From: Ramlibacter sp. WS9
Lineage (GTDB): Bacteria; Pseudomonadota; Gammaproteobacteria; Burkholderiales; Burkholderiaceae_C
Length of the DNA stretch: 64,000 nucleotides
Direction of reading: 5' to 3'
Assembly: GCF_003797765.1 (NCBI RefSeq)
Contig: NZ_RKMB01000014.1
Location: forward strand, 93,222-157,221
Each line of letters opens with the position of its first letter. Position 1 is the first letter of the stretch. Below the pieces are notes generated by a model. The model made no database searches, had not been told where the DNA came from, and worked only from the letters and a program-made list of their open reading frames with translations. Below are positions 48,897 to 56,619 of the stretch, piece by piece. The position numbers were made by a program, and so were the translations under genes.

Positions 48897-50369
48897 TCAG
48901 CGAGCCGGGATTCCGGGCACGTGCTTCACCGGTTCGTGGCGGTTTTTCAGCACTTGCGGCATCAGGGACCCGAGGACCATGCCCGCGAAGGCGGCGATCA
49001 GCCCTGCCAGCTGGCCCGGGAACATCTTGCTCAAGGCCTCGCCGCCCACCTGCGGGAAGAACAGGACCCACACCGCAATCCCGGCGCCGACCGAGAAGAT
49101 CGCGCCCTGGGTAGTCGCTCGCTTCCAGTAGATGCCCGTCACCAGCGGCACGAAGGCGCCCACCAGGGTGATCTGGTAGGCGGCCGAGACCAGGTCATAA
49201 ATCGGGGTGCCCTTCATCGCGATGGCGTACGCGAGCACGATCACCGTGAAGATGACGATGGTGACGCGCATGGCGAACAGCTGCTGCTTGTCGCTCATGC
49301 CCGGGCGCAGATTCTTGAGGATGTTCTCGACGAAGCTGGTCGAGGGCGCGAGCAGCGTGGCCGACGAGGTGCTCTTGATGGCCGACAGCAGCGCACCGAA
49401 AAACAGGATCTGCATCACGAGCGGCATCTTGGTCAGAACGAAGGTGGGCAGGACTTTCTGGTAGTCGTTCTTGGCCAGTTCCATCACGCTGTCGCCCATC
49501 ACCACCACGGCGCAGAGGATGATGAACATGGGAACGAATGCGAAGAGGATGTAGCTCACGCCGCCGATCACCGCGCCGCGCTGCGCGGTCTGCGCGTCCT
49601 TGGCGGACATCACGCGCTGGAAAACGTCCTGCTGCGGAATGCTGCCCAGCATCATCGTGAGCGCCGCCGCGATGAAGAATGCGATCTCGGTGAACGTGGG
49701 CGCCGGAAAGAACTTCCACAGCTCCTGGTTGGTGGCCAGCGCGATCACCTTGTCGGAACCGCCGGCCAGATCGCTCGCGAAGATGGCGATCACTGTCATG
49801 CCCACCACCAGCACGATCATCTGGATGAAGTCGGTCCAGGCAACCGCCAGGAAGCCGCCGACCACCACGTAGACCAGCACGGCCACGGTGCCGATGATCA
49901 TGCCCGTCGTTTCCGACATGGCGCCGTTCGTCAGCACAGAAAACACCAGGCCCAGGGCCGTGATCTGCGCGGCGACCCAGCCCAGGTAGCTCAGGATGAT
50001 GGCGACAGAGCAGAACACCTCGATGCCGCGGCCGAAACGCTGGCGGTAGAAGTCGCCGATGGTCAGCAGGTTCTGCTTGTAGAGGCGCGCCGCGAAAAAC
50101 AGGCCCACCAGAACCAGGCACATACCCGCGCCAAAAGGGTCCTCGACGATGGCGTTGAGGCCGCCCTGCACGAACTTGGCAGGGATGCCCATCACGGTTT
50201 CGGCGCCGAACCAGGTGGCAAACGTGGTGGTGATCACCATGATCAACGGCAACCTGCGGCCGGCGATGGCGAAGTCCGCGGTGTTCTTGATGCGTGTGCC
50301 GGCCCAGACACCAAGTGCCAGGGTACCCAGCAGGTACAGGACGACAAACGAAATGAGGGTGTAGTTCAT
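48897..50369 (-). CDS. Sodium:solute symporter family protein
   Basis: A protein of 490 residues with about 13 hydrophobic helices and the SSS pattern: AGRRLPLIMVITTTFATWFG, NLLTIGDFYRQRFGRGIEVF, GGFLAVAWTDFIQMIVLVVG, SIPQQDVFQRVMSAKD and GALLSAIKSTSSATLLAPST (last two hold the sodium-site serines). Carries an unknown solute, for example a monocarboxylate, amino acid or proline, with sodium. No second subunit is adjacent. Confidence 0.9.
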   Translation of the reverse strand: MNYTLISFVVLYLLGTLALGVWAGTRIKNTADFAIAGRRLPLIMVITTTFATWFGAETVMGIPAKFVQGGLNAIVEDPFGAGMCLVLVGLFFAARLYKQNLLTIGDFYRQRFGRGIEVFCSVAIILSYLGWVAAQITALGLVFSVLTNGAMSETTGMIIGTVAVLVYVVVGGFLAVAWTDFIQMIVLVVGMTVIAIFASDLAGGSDKVIALATNQELWKFFPAPTFTEIAFFIAAALTMMLGSIPQQDVFQRVMSAKDAQTAQRGAVIGGVSYILFAFVPMFIILCAVVVMGDSVMELAKNDYQKVLPTFVLTKMPLVMQILFFGALLSAIKSTSSATLLAPSTSFVENILKNLRPGMSDKQQLFAMRVTIVIFTVIVLAYAIAMKGTPIYDLVSAAYQITLVGAFVPLVTGIYWKRATTQGAIFSVGAGIAVWVLFFPQVGGEALSKMFPGQLAGLIAAFAGMVLGSLMPQVLKNRHEPVKHVPGIPAR

Positions 50370-50439
50370 CGCAAGGGCCTAGTTGCACTGGTTCCAGCCC
50401 ATCCACGGGCAGCGGGATTATGCCCGACCATGCCCCGGC

Positions 50440-51999
50440 CTAGAACAGCCGGAAGCGTATGAGCACGACCGCCACTCCCACAGCAAAGCCCATGCCCACG
50501 AAGATCAGAGTCTGCAGCAATCGGTTGGTGCGCTGCTGCTCCGCCAGCAGCTCCTTCAGCTGGTGCCGGTCGTCCGACGGCCGGTGCGCGAGGAAATCGT
50601 GCAGCAGCCGCGGCAGATCGGGCAGCATCTTGGCGTAGCGCGGCGCCTGGTCGCGCAGTTCGTCGATCAGCCTTTGCGGGCCGACCTGTTCGAGCATCCA
50701 CTTTTCGAGGAAGGGCTTGGCGGTATTCCACAGGTCCAGGTCCGGGTCGAGCTGGCGGCCCAGGCCCTCGATGTTGAGCAGCGTCTTTTGCAGCAGCACC
50801 AGTTGCGGCTGGATTTCCACGTGGAAGCGGCGCGAGGTCTGGAACAGGCGCATCAACAGCAAGCCCAGCGAAATTTCCTTGAGCGGGCGGTCGAAGTACG
50901 GCTCGCATACGGTGCGAACCGCCGCCTCCAGCTCGTCGACACGCGTCTCGGGCGGCACCCAGCCCGACTCGATGTGCAACTGCGCGACGCGCTTGTAGTC
51001 ACGGCGGAAGAACGCCGTGAAGTTCTGCGCCAGGTATTCCTTGTCGTACTCGGTGAGCGTGCCGATGATGCCGAAATCCAGCGAGATGTAGCGGCCGAAC
51101 GTTGCCGGCGCCAGGCTCACCTGGATGTTGCCGGGGTGCATGTCGGCATGGAAGAAGCCGTCGCGAAAAACCTGCGTGAAGAAGATGGTGACGCCGTCGC
51201 GGGCGAGCTTCGGAATGTCCACGCCGGCCTGGCGCAGCCGTTCGATCTGGCTGATCGGCACGCCGTACATGCGCTCCATCACCATCACGTCGGGATGGCA
51301 GTAGTCCCAGAGCATCTCCGGGATCAGCACCAGGTTCAGCCCCGCCATGTTGCGGCGCAGCTGGGCCGCGGCCGCCGCTTCGCGCACCAGGTCCAGTTCG
51401 TCGTGCAGGTACTTGTCGAACTCGGCCACCACTTCGCGTGGCTTCAGGCGCTTGCCGTCGTCCGACAGCCGCTCGACCCAGCCCGCCATCATCCGCATGA
51501 GGCTCAGGTCTTTCTCGATCACGGGCAGCATGCCCGGGCGCAGCACCTTCACCGCAACGTCGCGGGTGCGCCCATCCCGGTCGACCAGCGTGGCGAAGTG
51601 CACCTGGGCAATGGACGCGCTGGCTACCGGCTCGCGTTCGAAGCTGGCGAAAACGGTGCCGACCGGCCGCCGGAACGCCCGCTCGATGGTGGCGATGGCG
51701 ATGGCGGAATCGAAAGGCGGCACGTTGTCTTGCAACTGCGCCAGTTCGTCGGCGATGTCCACCGGCAGCAGGTCGCGCCGCGTGGAAAGCACTTGCCCGA
51801 ACTTCACGAAGATCGGGCCCAGGTGCTCCAGCGCCTGGCGCAGCCTCTGGCCCCGCGGCGCGCGCAGGTCGCGCCCAAGCGACAGCACGCGCGCAATGCC
51901 GCTGAGCCAGGGCCGCTTGAAACTGTTGAGGACCAGCTCGTCCAGGCCGTAGCGCAAGGCCACCCAGACGATGAACAAGCCGCGCAGGTAGCGCGTCAT
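50440..51999 (-). CDS. ubiB: Ubiquinone biosynthesis regulatory protein kinase UbiB
   Basis: A protein of 519 residues of the ABC1/ADCK atypical kinase family. The family motif K-x-G-Q is present as GPIFVKFGQVLSTRRDLLP; the A-rich nucleotide loop is ASASIAQVH, then VAVKVLRPGM (Lys), ELDLVREAAAAAQLRRNM, FFHADMHPGNI (catalytic Asp) and ISLDFGIIG (DFG). Two C-terminal membrane helices (TLIFVGMGFAVGVAVVLIRF at the end). It is needed for coenzyme Q synthesis, likely extracting lipid intermediates. Overlaps ubiJ by 4 bases. Confidence 0.94.
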   Translation of the reverse strand: MTRYLRGLFIVWVALRYGLDELVLNSFKRPWLSGIARVLSLGRDLRAPRGQRLRQALEHLGPIFVKFGQVLSTRRDLLPVDIADELAQLQDNVPPFDSAIAIATIERAFRRPVGTVFASFEREPVASASIAQVHFATLVDRDGRTRDVAVKVLRPGMLPVIEKDLSLMRMMAGWVERLSDDGKRLKPREVVAEFDKYLHDELDLVREAAAAAQLRRNMAGLNLVLIPEMLWDYCHPDVMVMERMYGVPISQIERLRQAGVDIPKLARDGVTIFFTQVFRDGFFHADMHPGNIQVSLAPATFGRYISLDFGIIGTLTEYDKEYLAQNFTAFFRRDYKRVAQLHIESGWVPPETRVDELEAAVRTVCEPYFDRPLKEISLGLLLMRLFQTSRRFHVEIQPQLVLLQKTLLNIEGLGRQLDPDLDLWNTAKPFLEKWMLEQVGPQRLIDELRDQAPRYAKMLPDLPRLLHDFLAHRPSDDRHQLKELLAEQQRTNRLLQTLIFVGMGFAVGVAVVLIRFRLF

Positions 52000-52628
52000 G
52001 CCTGCCCTGAGCCTGACGAAGTGCCCTGTCCTGAGCTTGCCGAATTGGCTGGGCCTGGACCCGCCGTTGGTGTGGGCGGGGTCCCCGTGGTGCCGGCTGG
52101 TGCCGCGCCGGTCGCCGGCCGCGCGAACTGCCGCAGCGCCTGCACCATCTTGCGCCCCGCCTCGCCCATGGCATGCGCGGGAGCGTCTCCGATCACCCTT
52201 GCAATGTCTTCTTCGAGATCCCAGCGCACATGCTCCACGAGCCAGTTGATCTCGGCGGCGAACTGCACGTCGCCCGCGATGCGCACTGGGGGCTTGTCGC
52301 CTCGCAGCGCGGCCTGGGCCAGCTCCCAAGGCGATTCCTCCACCAGGGTGAGCGTGAGGTCGGGCGTTGCGGCGCTCGAAGCCAGGTCGAGCAGCCCCGC
52401 CGGCGTGGCCGAAAGGCGGACAACGAACGCCCGCCAGCGAGCCTCGACGACACGCCCGGCCTGCCGTGTGAGCCGGGCCCGCGCCTCGGGCTCCTGCATC
52501 AACACGTGATTGAGCAGCAGCACCAGCCTACGCTGCACCTCTTCGATCATCCAGGGCGGCGGCTGCAACCCGCTGCGCAAGCGCTCGAACAGCGTGTCCA
52601 GAAACGGAAAGGGGGACTGTGTTGCCAT
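51996..52628 (-). CDS. ubiJ: Ubiquinone biosynthesis accessory factor UbiJ (SCP2 domain), with repeat-derived tail
   Basis: A protein of 210 residues. An SCP2 lipid-binding fold is visible (RWRAFVVRLSATPAGLLDLA, PVRIAGDVQFAAEINWLVEH) followed by VRWDLEEDIARVIGDAPAHAM. UbiJ works with UbiK in the Coq complex and holds the polyprenyl tail. The last 17 residues (ANSASSGQGTSSGSGQA) are coded by two units of an interspersed repeat (52003-52044) and are not expected in the family. ubiE lies upstream beyond a Tim44 gene, ubiB downstream. Confidence 0.87.
   Translation of the reverse strand: MATQSPFPFLDTLFERLRSGLQPPPWMIEEVQRRLVLLLNHVLMQEPEARARLTRQAGRVVEARWRAFVVRLSATPAGLLDLASSAATPDLTLTLVEESPWELAQAALRGDKPPVRIAGDVQFAAEINWLVEHVRWDLEEDIARVIGDAPAHAMGEAGRKMVQALRQFARPATGAAPAGTTGTPPTPTAGPGPANSASSGQGTSSGSGQA
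52003..52044. repeat. Two tandem units of a CCTGAGC/GACGAAG-type interspersed repeat at the 3' end of ubiJ
   Basis: GCCCTGAGCCTGACGAAG (52004-52021) and GCCCTGTCCTGAGCTTGCCG (52023-52042, continuing AA) are two versions of a unit whose typical form in proteobacterial genomes is CCTGAGC-TTGTCGAA. The reverse strand codes the low-complexity tail of UbiJ. Confidence 0.6.
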
Positions 52629-52658
52629 AGTCCCCCATTATTCCTGATGAAGTGCGGC

Positions 52659-53624
52659 TTACTGCAGTGCCTGCACTCCCGCCACCAGCCAGCCGCTGCT
52701 GCCGGCCTTGGGCTTGGTCATGTTCCACACTTCGCGGAACGGGCTCGGGCCGGCCGACGGCTCTTCGCGAATCATGCCGGAGAACTCGACGCTCGCCATG
52801 TAGTCTTGCCCCAAGTCCTCGATGCCCAGCAACTGGGCTTCAAGCATCACCACCTCGGTCTTGTTCGGCTGGCCGCCTACATGCGTCTCGCGTTCGGCCA
52901 ACTGCGATTTGATTTCGCCCAGCATCTCGTCCGTCATCATCGACCGCAAGGACGGGATGTCGGAGTGGTCCCAGGCGTCCTGCAGGGTCACGAAGTTGCG
53001 CTTGGCGGCCGCGATGAATCCCTCGGTGTCGAAGCCCGCGGGAGTGCCCCACGACTGCGAGCCGGCCAGGGCCGAGCCGATCTGCACGCCGCTGCCCTGT
53101 CCGTACTTGCCGGCGTCGAAAGCCATGCTGCTGCGCTCCCACGGGCGCGCCGATGCGTCATTGCCCACCTTGTCCGGGCTGTACTGGCGCGGCGCCGTGG
53201 CCAGGTCGGCCGGCGCGCCGGCGCCCTGGAACGCATAGGGTTCCCGGGGCGGCTGTGGGCGGCGCGAGCGCATGAACCAGCCGATGGCCACCATGGCGAC
53301 GAGCACCACCAGCGCGATCAGCAGGAACTGGCCGAAAGCCGCGCCCAGGCCCAGCGAACTGGCCAGCCAGGCGAGGCCCAGGCCCGCGGCCAGGCCGCCG
53401 AGCATCGCGCCCCATGGGCGCTTGGGAGCCGCGGCGGCGGGGTTGGCGCCAGGAGCCTGCTGCTGCGCCGCCTGGTTTTGTGCCGGCGGCTTGCCGGCCT
53501 CGCGCTGCGTCACATTGTTCGACTGCTTGCCGACCGAACCGCCACCGCCCATGCGGCGGGCCGCGTCGGCTTCGAAGCTGGTGAAGGCCAGCATGGCCAC
53601 AAGGATCACGGACCAGAGTTTCAT
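52659..53624 (-). CDS. Tim44-like domain membrane protein
   Basis: A protein of 321 residues. Signal-like helix (MKLWSVILVAMLAFTSFEAD), a Gln/Ala/Pro-rich linker, two membrane helices (about 73-95, GGLAAGLGLAWLASSLGLGA; 97-116, FGQFLLIALVVLVAMVAIGW), and a C-terminal Tim44-like/SnoaL-type domain (FDTEGFIAAAKRNFVTLQDAW, PSLRSMMTDEML, VEFSGMIRE, FREVWNM). Such proteins are membrane-bound and of unknown function. Embedded in the ubi operon between ubiE and ubiJ. Confidence 0.87.
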   Translation of the reverse strand: MKLWSVILVAMLAFTSFEADAARRMGGGGSVGKQSNNVTQREAGKPPAQNQAAQQQAPGANPAAAAPKRPWGAMLGGLAAGLGLAWLASSLGLGAAFGQFLLIALVVLVAMVAIGWFMRSRRPQPPREPYAFQGAGAPADLATAPRQYSPDKVGNDASARPWERSSMAFDAGKYGQGSGVQIGSALAGSQSWGTPAGFDTEGFIAAAKRNFVTLQDAWDHSDIPSLRSMMTDEMLGEIKSQLAERETHVGGQPNKTEVVMLEAQLLGIEDLGQDYMASVEFSGMIREEPSAGPSPFREVWNMTKPKAGSSGWLVAGVQALQ

Positions 53625-53651
53625 ATTGCCTCCATGGCGCTCACGCGCCTC

Positions 53652-54395
53652 TTAACACTTGATTCCAACATGAAGAGCCACCACCCCGCCCGTGAGGTTG
53701 TGATAGTCCACATGGCCGAACCCCCCTTTTTTCATCAAGGCTTTCAGCTCTTCCTGCCCCGGGTGCATGCGGATCGACTCCGCCAGGTAGCGGTAGCTGG
53801 CGTCGTCGCCGGCCACCCATCTGCCCAATTGCGGCAGCACCTTGAACGAATACCAGTCATACGCCTTTTCCAGCGGTTTCGCCACCTTGGAAAACTCCAG
53901 TACGAGCAATTTGCCGCGCGGTTTGAGCACGCGGTTCATTTCCGCCACCGCCGCGTCCTTGTGCGTCATGTTGCGCAGGCCGAACGCCACGCTGACGAGG
54001 TCGAAGCTCTCGCTGGCGAAAGGCAGCTTCTCGGCATCGCACACCAGTGTGGGCAACGCGACCCCGGCGTCGAGCAGCCGGTCGCGGCCGGTGCGCAGCA
54101 TCGCCTCGTTGATGTCGGTATGGACAACCTGGCCGGTCGCACCGACCTTTTTGGCGAACGCCAGGGCCAGATCGCCCGTCCCGCCCGCAATGTCCAGCAC
54201 CCGGTCGCCGGGCTGCAGGTTGGCCGCCAGCACCGTGTAGGCCTTCCATGCGCGATGCAGGCCCATCGACATCAGGTCGTTCATGAGGTCGTAGCGCGGC
54301 GCGACCGAATCGAAAACGCCGCGGACCCGCTTCGCCTTTTCGCGCTCGTCGACCGATTCGAAACCAAAATGCGTCGAACTCACATCAGTCTCCAT
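53652..54395 (-). CDS. ubiE: Demethylmenaquinone/2-methoxy-6-polyprenyl-1,4-benzoquinol methyltransferase
   Basis: A class I SAM methyltransferase of 247 residues. VFDSVAPRYDLMNDLMSMGLHR, the SAM motif VLDIAGGTGDLALAFAK, HTDINEAMLRTGRDRL, FDLVSVAFGLRNMTHKDAA and RVLKPRGKLLVLEFSK are UbiE landmarks. It methylates C5 of the quinone ring. Start ATG 54395 gives METDVSSTHFGFESVDEREKA (shown to E). The conserved order ubiE-ubiJ-ubiB holds with a Tim44 gene inserted. Confidence 0.95.
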   Translation of the reverse strand: METDVSSTHFGFESVDEREKAKRVRGVFDSVAPRYDLMNDLMSMGLHRAWKAYTVLAANLQPGDRVLDIAGGTGDLALAFAKKVGATGQVVHTDINEAMLRTGRDRLLDAGVALPTLVCDAEKLPFASESFDLVSVAFGLRNMTHKDAAVAEMNRVLKPRGKLLVLEFSKVAKPLEKAYDWYSFKVLPQLGRWVAGDDASYRYLAESIRMHPGQEELKALMKKGGFGHVDYHNLTGGVVALHVGIKC

Positions 54396-54411
54396 GCCTG
54401 TTCGTGAGCCA

Positions 54412-54486
54412 CCGCGGAACCGGCTTTGCCGGGCCGCTGGTGGCGCCCCCTTGAGGGGGAGGCGGACGCAGTCCGCTTCGGGGGTG
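54412..54486. repeat. Interspersed intergenic repeat, copy B
   Basis: Inverted copy of the element at 19350-19442. Bases 54412-54446 equal its 35-base block exactly, then CCCCCTTGAGGGGG (perfect 6-bp stem) replaces the corresponding variable part, GGCGGACGCAGTCCGC forms a second hairpin, and CGCTTCGGGGGTG (54474-54486) mirrors the CACCCCGAAGCG end. It lies between DUF971 and ubiE; it may act as a terminator. Confidence 0.85.
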
Positions 54487-54488
54487 TT

Positions 54489-54902
54489 TCATTTGCTTCC
54501 ACAGGCATGCCCGGCCTTTTCGGGCATGGGCGAGTCGCGTTCCACGCCCGCTGCCTTCAGCCGCTGCTCGTAGTCGGCCCACAGCTTGTCCTGCTGCGAA
54601 CCGAGGAAATAGAGATAGTCCCAGGAGAAGATGCCCGTGTCGTGCCCGTCCGAAAAACTCGGTTGGACGGCGTAGTTGCCAATCGGCTCGAGGCCCGCGA
54701 GGTCCACGTTGCGCTTGCCGGTCTGCAGCACCTCCTGGCCCGGGCCATGGCCCTGGACCTCCGCCGAAGGTGAATAGATTCGCATCAGCTCGAAAGGGAT
54801 GCGAAAGCTCGCGCCGTCCGAAAACGTCACTTCGAGCACACGCGACTGGCCGTGCACGGTCAGGTCGCGGGGCGTAGGGGTATCAGCAGAGAGGCCAGCC
54901 AT
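54489..54902 (-). CDS. DUF971 family protein
   Basis: A protein of 137 residues. The DUF971 core (similar to the gamma-butyrobetaine hydroxylase N-terminal domain) is visible: TVHGQSRVLEVTFSDGASFRIPFELMR (key part VTFSDGASFRIPFELMR), YSPSAEVQGHGPGQ, AVQPSFSDGHDTGIFSWDYL. It may bind metal or assist Fe-S assembly in relatives; no function is shown. It precedes ubiE with a repeat element between. Confidence 0.87.
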   Translation of the reverse strand: MAGLSADTPTPRDLTVHGQSRVLEVTFSDGASFRIPFELMRIYSPSAEVQGHGPGQEVLQTGKRNVDLAGLEPIGNYAVQPSFSDGHDTGIFSWDYLYFLGSQQDKLWADYEQRLKAAGVERDSPMPEKAGHACGSK

Positions 54903-54945
54903 GACGCGAGTTTACGCCGCGCACGGCCGCTAACGGGCCGCCGAG

Positions 54946-56571
54946 CTAGAACCGCACGGACAGGTTCACGTAGAAGCGGTCGTCCCCGCGCTGCGGCGAT
55001 GCCGAGTTGAGAGACAGCGGCACCTTGCTGCTATTGAGCAGGCGCCCGTAGTCCATCGAAACGGCGAACGGCTCTTTCAGGAAGCGCAGGCCCAGCCCTA
55101 CGCTGGCCAGGTGGTCCGACGACGGCTTGTTGGCGCCGTTGGCGCTGTTGTTGCCGAGCCAGCCGGCGTCCACGAAGCCCAGGAAGCGCAGGCCCGTCAT
55201 CACTTCGGGGGTGGTGACCTCGAATGTGCCCGCGACCCCCTTGTCGCCGCTCATGGGCCGGTCGATGCTGGTGCCGCGCACCGATCCCAAGCCGCCCAGG
55301 CCGAACTGCTCGCCGGAGATCAGCACGTCCGGGCTGTACTGGTACTGCGCGCGCGCCGACCAAAGCCAGGTCTGGGCGAAAGATGCGGTGTAGTGCAGGC
55401 CGCCTCGAACGGCCTTCCAGTGCACGGTGTCGATGCGAGGCTCCTCGCTCTGGTACGAAGCCAAGTCGTTGTTGGCGCCGCTGCCGGTGTTGACGGCCAG
55501 ATTCACGTCGTAGCCCCAGACTGACCCGTCGGACTCCGTGCGGGCGATGTAGCCCAGCGTCAATGGGCGGCTGCGGCGGTCGACACCTACCGCGACGCCG
55601 CTGATTTCGATGGCATCGAAGACCTTGTCGTCCACGCCGAACGCGACGTAACTGCGCCGGCCGCCCTCGGGCGTCAGGTACAGCGTGTAGTTGACGCCCA
55701 GCGTGTGGCCCGCGCCGGTGCTGGTGAAGCTGCCGAAATTCCCGACGACATCGGAACGCGTGTAGTTGATGCCGACAACGCCGCCCTGCCGGTACAGCGG
55801 CACCTTGTACGACAGGCCCAGCTGCTTCACGTCGCTCATGCGCTCGATGGACGTGGTGTACGCACCGACGAACTGATGGTCGAGGTTGAACAGGTTGGTG
55901 TGCCCGCCGGAAATGGTCAGGCGGTCCCGGCCGGACGATTCGTTGCCTGCGTTGGACAGCCCGACGGCGAACGTCCAGGGGCGCTGCTCCTTGACCGTGA
56001 TGGTCGCATCGATCTTGTCCGGTTGTTCGGATTCACGCAGGCCCACCTGCACCTGCTTGTTCGGGTTCTCGTTGGCGATGGCGGACTGGATCGCCAGCGT
56101 CTTGAAGTTGGGGCTTTCGCCTTCGCGCAGCTCCGGCAGCGCCCTGCGCACATTGCCTTCATCGTAGAGGCTGCGGCCTTCGACAGTGACTTTGGCGACG
56201 GTGAACCGGACGATGTTCAGCGTCACCGTATCGCCCACTTCCTGCGGCGGCAGTGCCACGCGGTGCAGGCCGAAGCCTTTGCTGCGCAAGGCTGTTTCCA
56301 GGGCCGACGTGGCCTTCTGCAGCGTGTCGATGGTGGCGTCGGCGCGCAGGAACGGCGCGAGCACCTGGGTGGTTTCGCCATCGCCTAACGGGTTGTCGCC
56401 GGTGATCTTGAAGCCCCGGATTGCGAAGACCGGAGGAGCCGCCGGCGCCGCCATCGGTATTGCCCCCCGCACTTGTGCAAAAGCCGGTGCGGCCATGGCC
56501 GACGCGGCAACGGCGAGCAACGCGAGCGCGGCTTGCCCGCGGCTGCGGGATGCGCTAAGCCCGGTGACCAT
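54946..56571 (-). CDS. ShlB/FhaC/HecB-type two-partner secretion transporter (TpsB)
   Basis: A protein of 541 residues. Signal peptide (AALALLAVAASAMAAPAFA), POTRA 2-like domain (FAIRGFKITGDNPL) with PTRA-type GLHRVALPPQEVGDTVTLNI (key part GFGLHRVALP), second POTRA (VAKVTVEGRSLYDEGNVRRA) and a beta-barrel with the Omp85 signature GSVRGTSID (VRG) before DYGRLL and final RFYVNLSVRF. TpsB proteins move one large TpsA exoprotein across the outer membrane. No TpsA lies here. Start ATG 56571 gives the signal peptide. Follows the FecR gene by 48 bases. Confidence 0.9.
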   Translation of the reverse strand: MVTGLSASRSRGQAALALLAVAASAMAAPAFAQVRGAIPMAAPAAPPVFAIRGFKITGDNPLGDGETTQVLAPFLRADATIDTLQKATSALETALRSKGFGLHRVALPPQEVGDTVTLNIVRFTVAKVTVEGRSLYDEGNVRRALPELREGESPNFKTLAIQSAIANENPNKQVQVGLRESEQPDKIDATITVKEQRPWTFAVGLSNAGNESSGRDRLTISGGHTNLFNLDHQFVGAYTTSIERMSDVKQLGLSYKVPLYRQGGVVGINYTRSDVVGNFGSFTSTGAGHTLGVNYTLYLTPEGGRRSYVAFGVDDKVFDAIEISGVAVGVDRRSRPLTLGYIARTESDGSVWGYDVNLAVNTGSGANNDLASYQSEEPRIDTVHWKAVRGGLHYTASFAQTWLWSARAQYQYSPDVLISGEQFGLGGLGSVRGTSIDRPMSGDKGVAGTFEVTTPEVMTGLRFLGFVDAGWLGNNSANGANKPSSDHLASVGLGLRFLKEPFAVSMDYGRLLNSSKVPLSLNSASPQRGDDRFYVNLSVRF

Positions 56572-56619
56572 ATTGCTTCGCCCCTCTTTGTTCAGGCCGG
56601 GATGTCTCACGTTCAGGAA

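Noticed and set aside
52173..54407. A plus-strand open frame of about 744 codons across ubiJ, Tim44 and ubiE
   Set aside because: It runs across three well-supported minus-strand genes and their gaps and has no domain; it is an artefact of high GC content.
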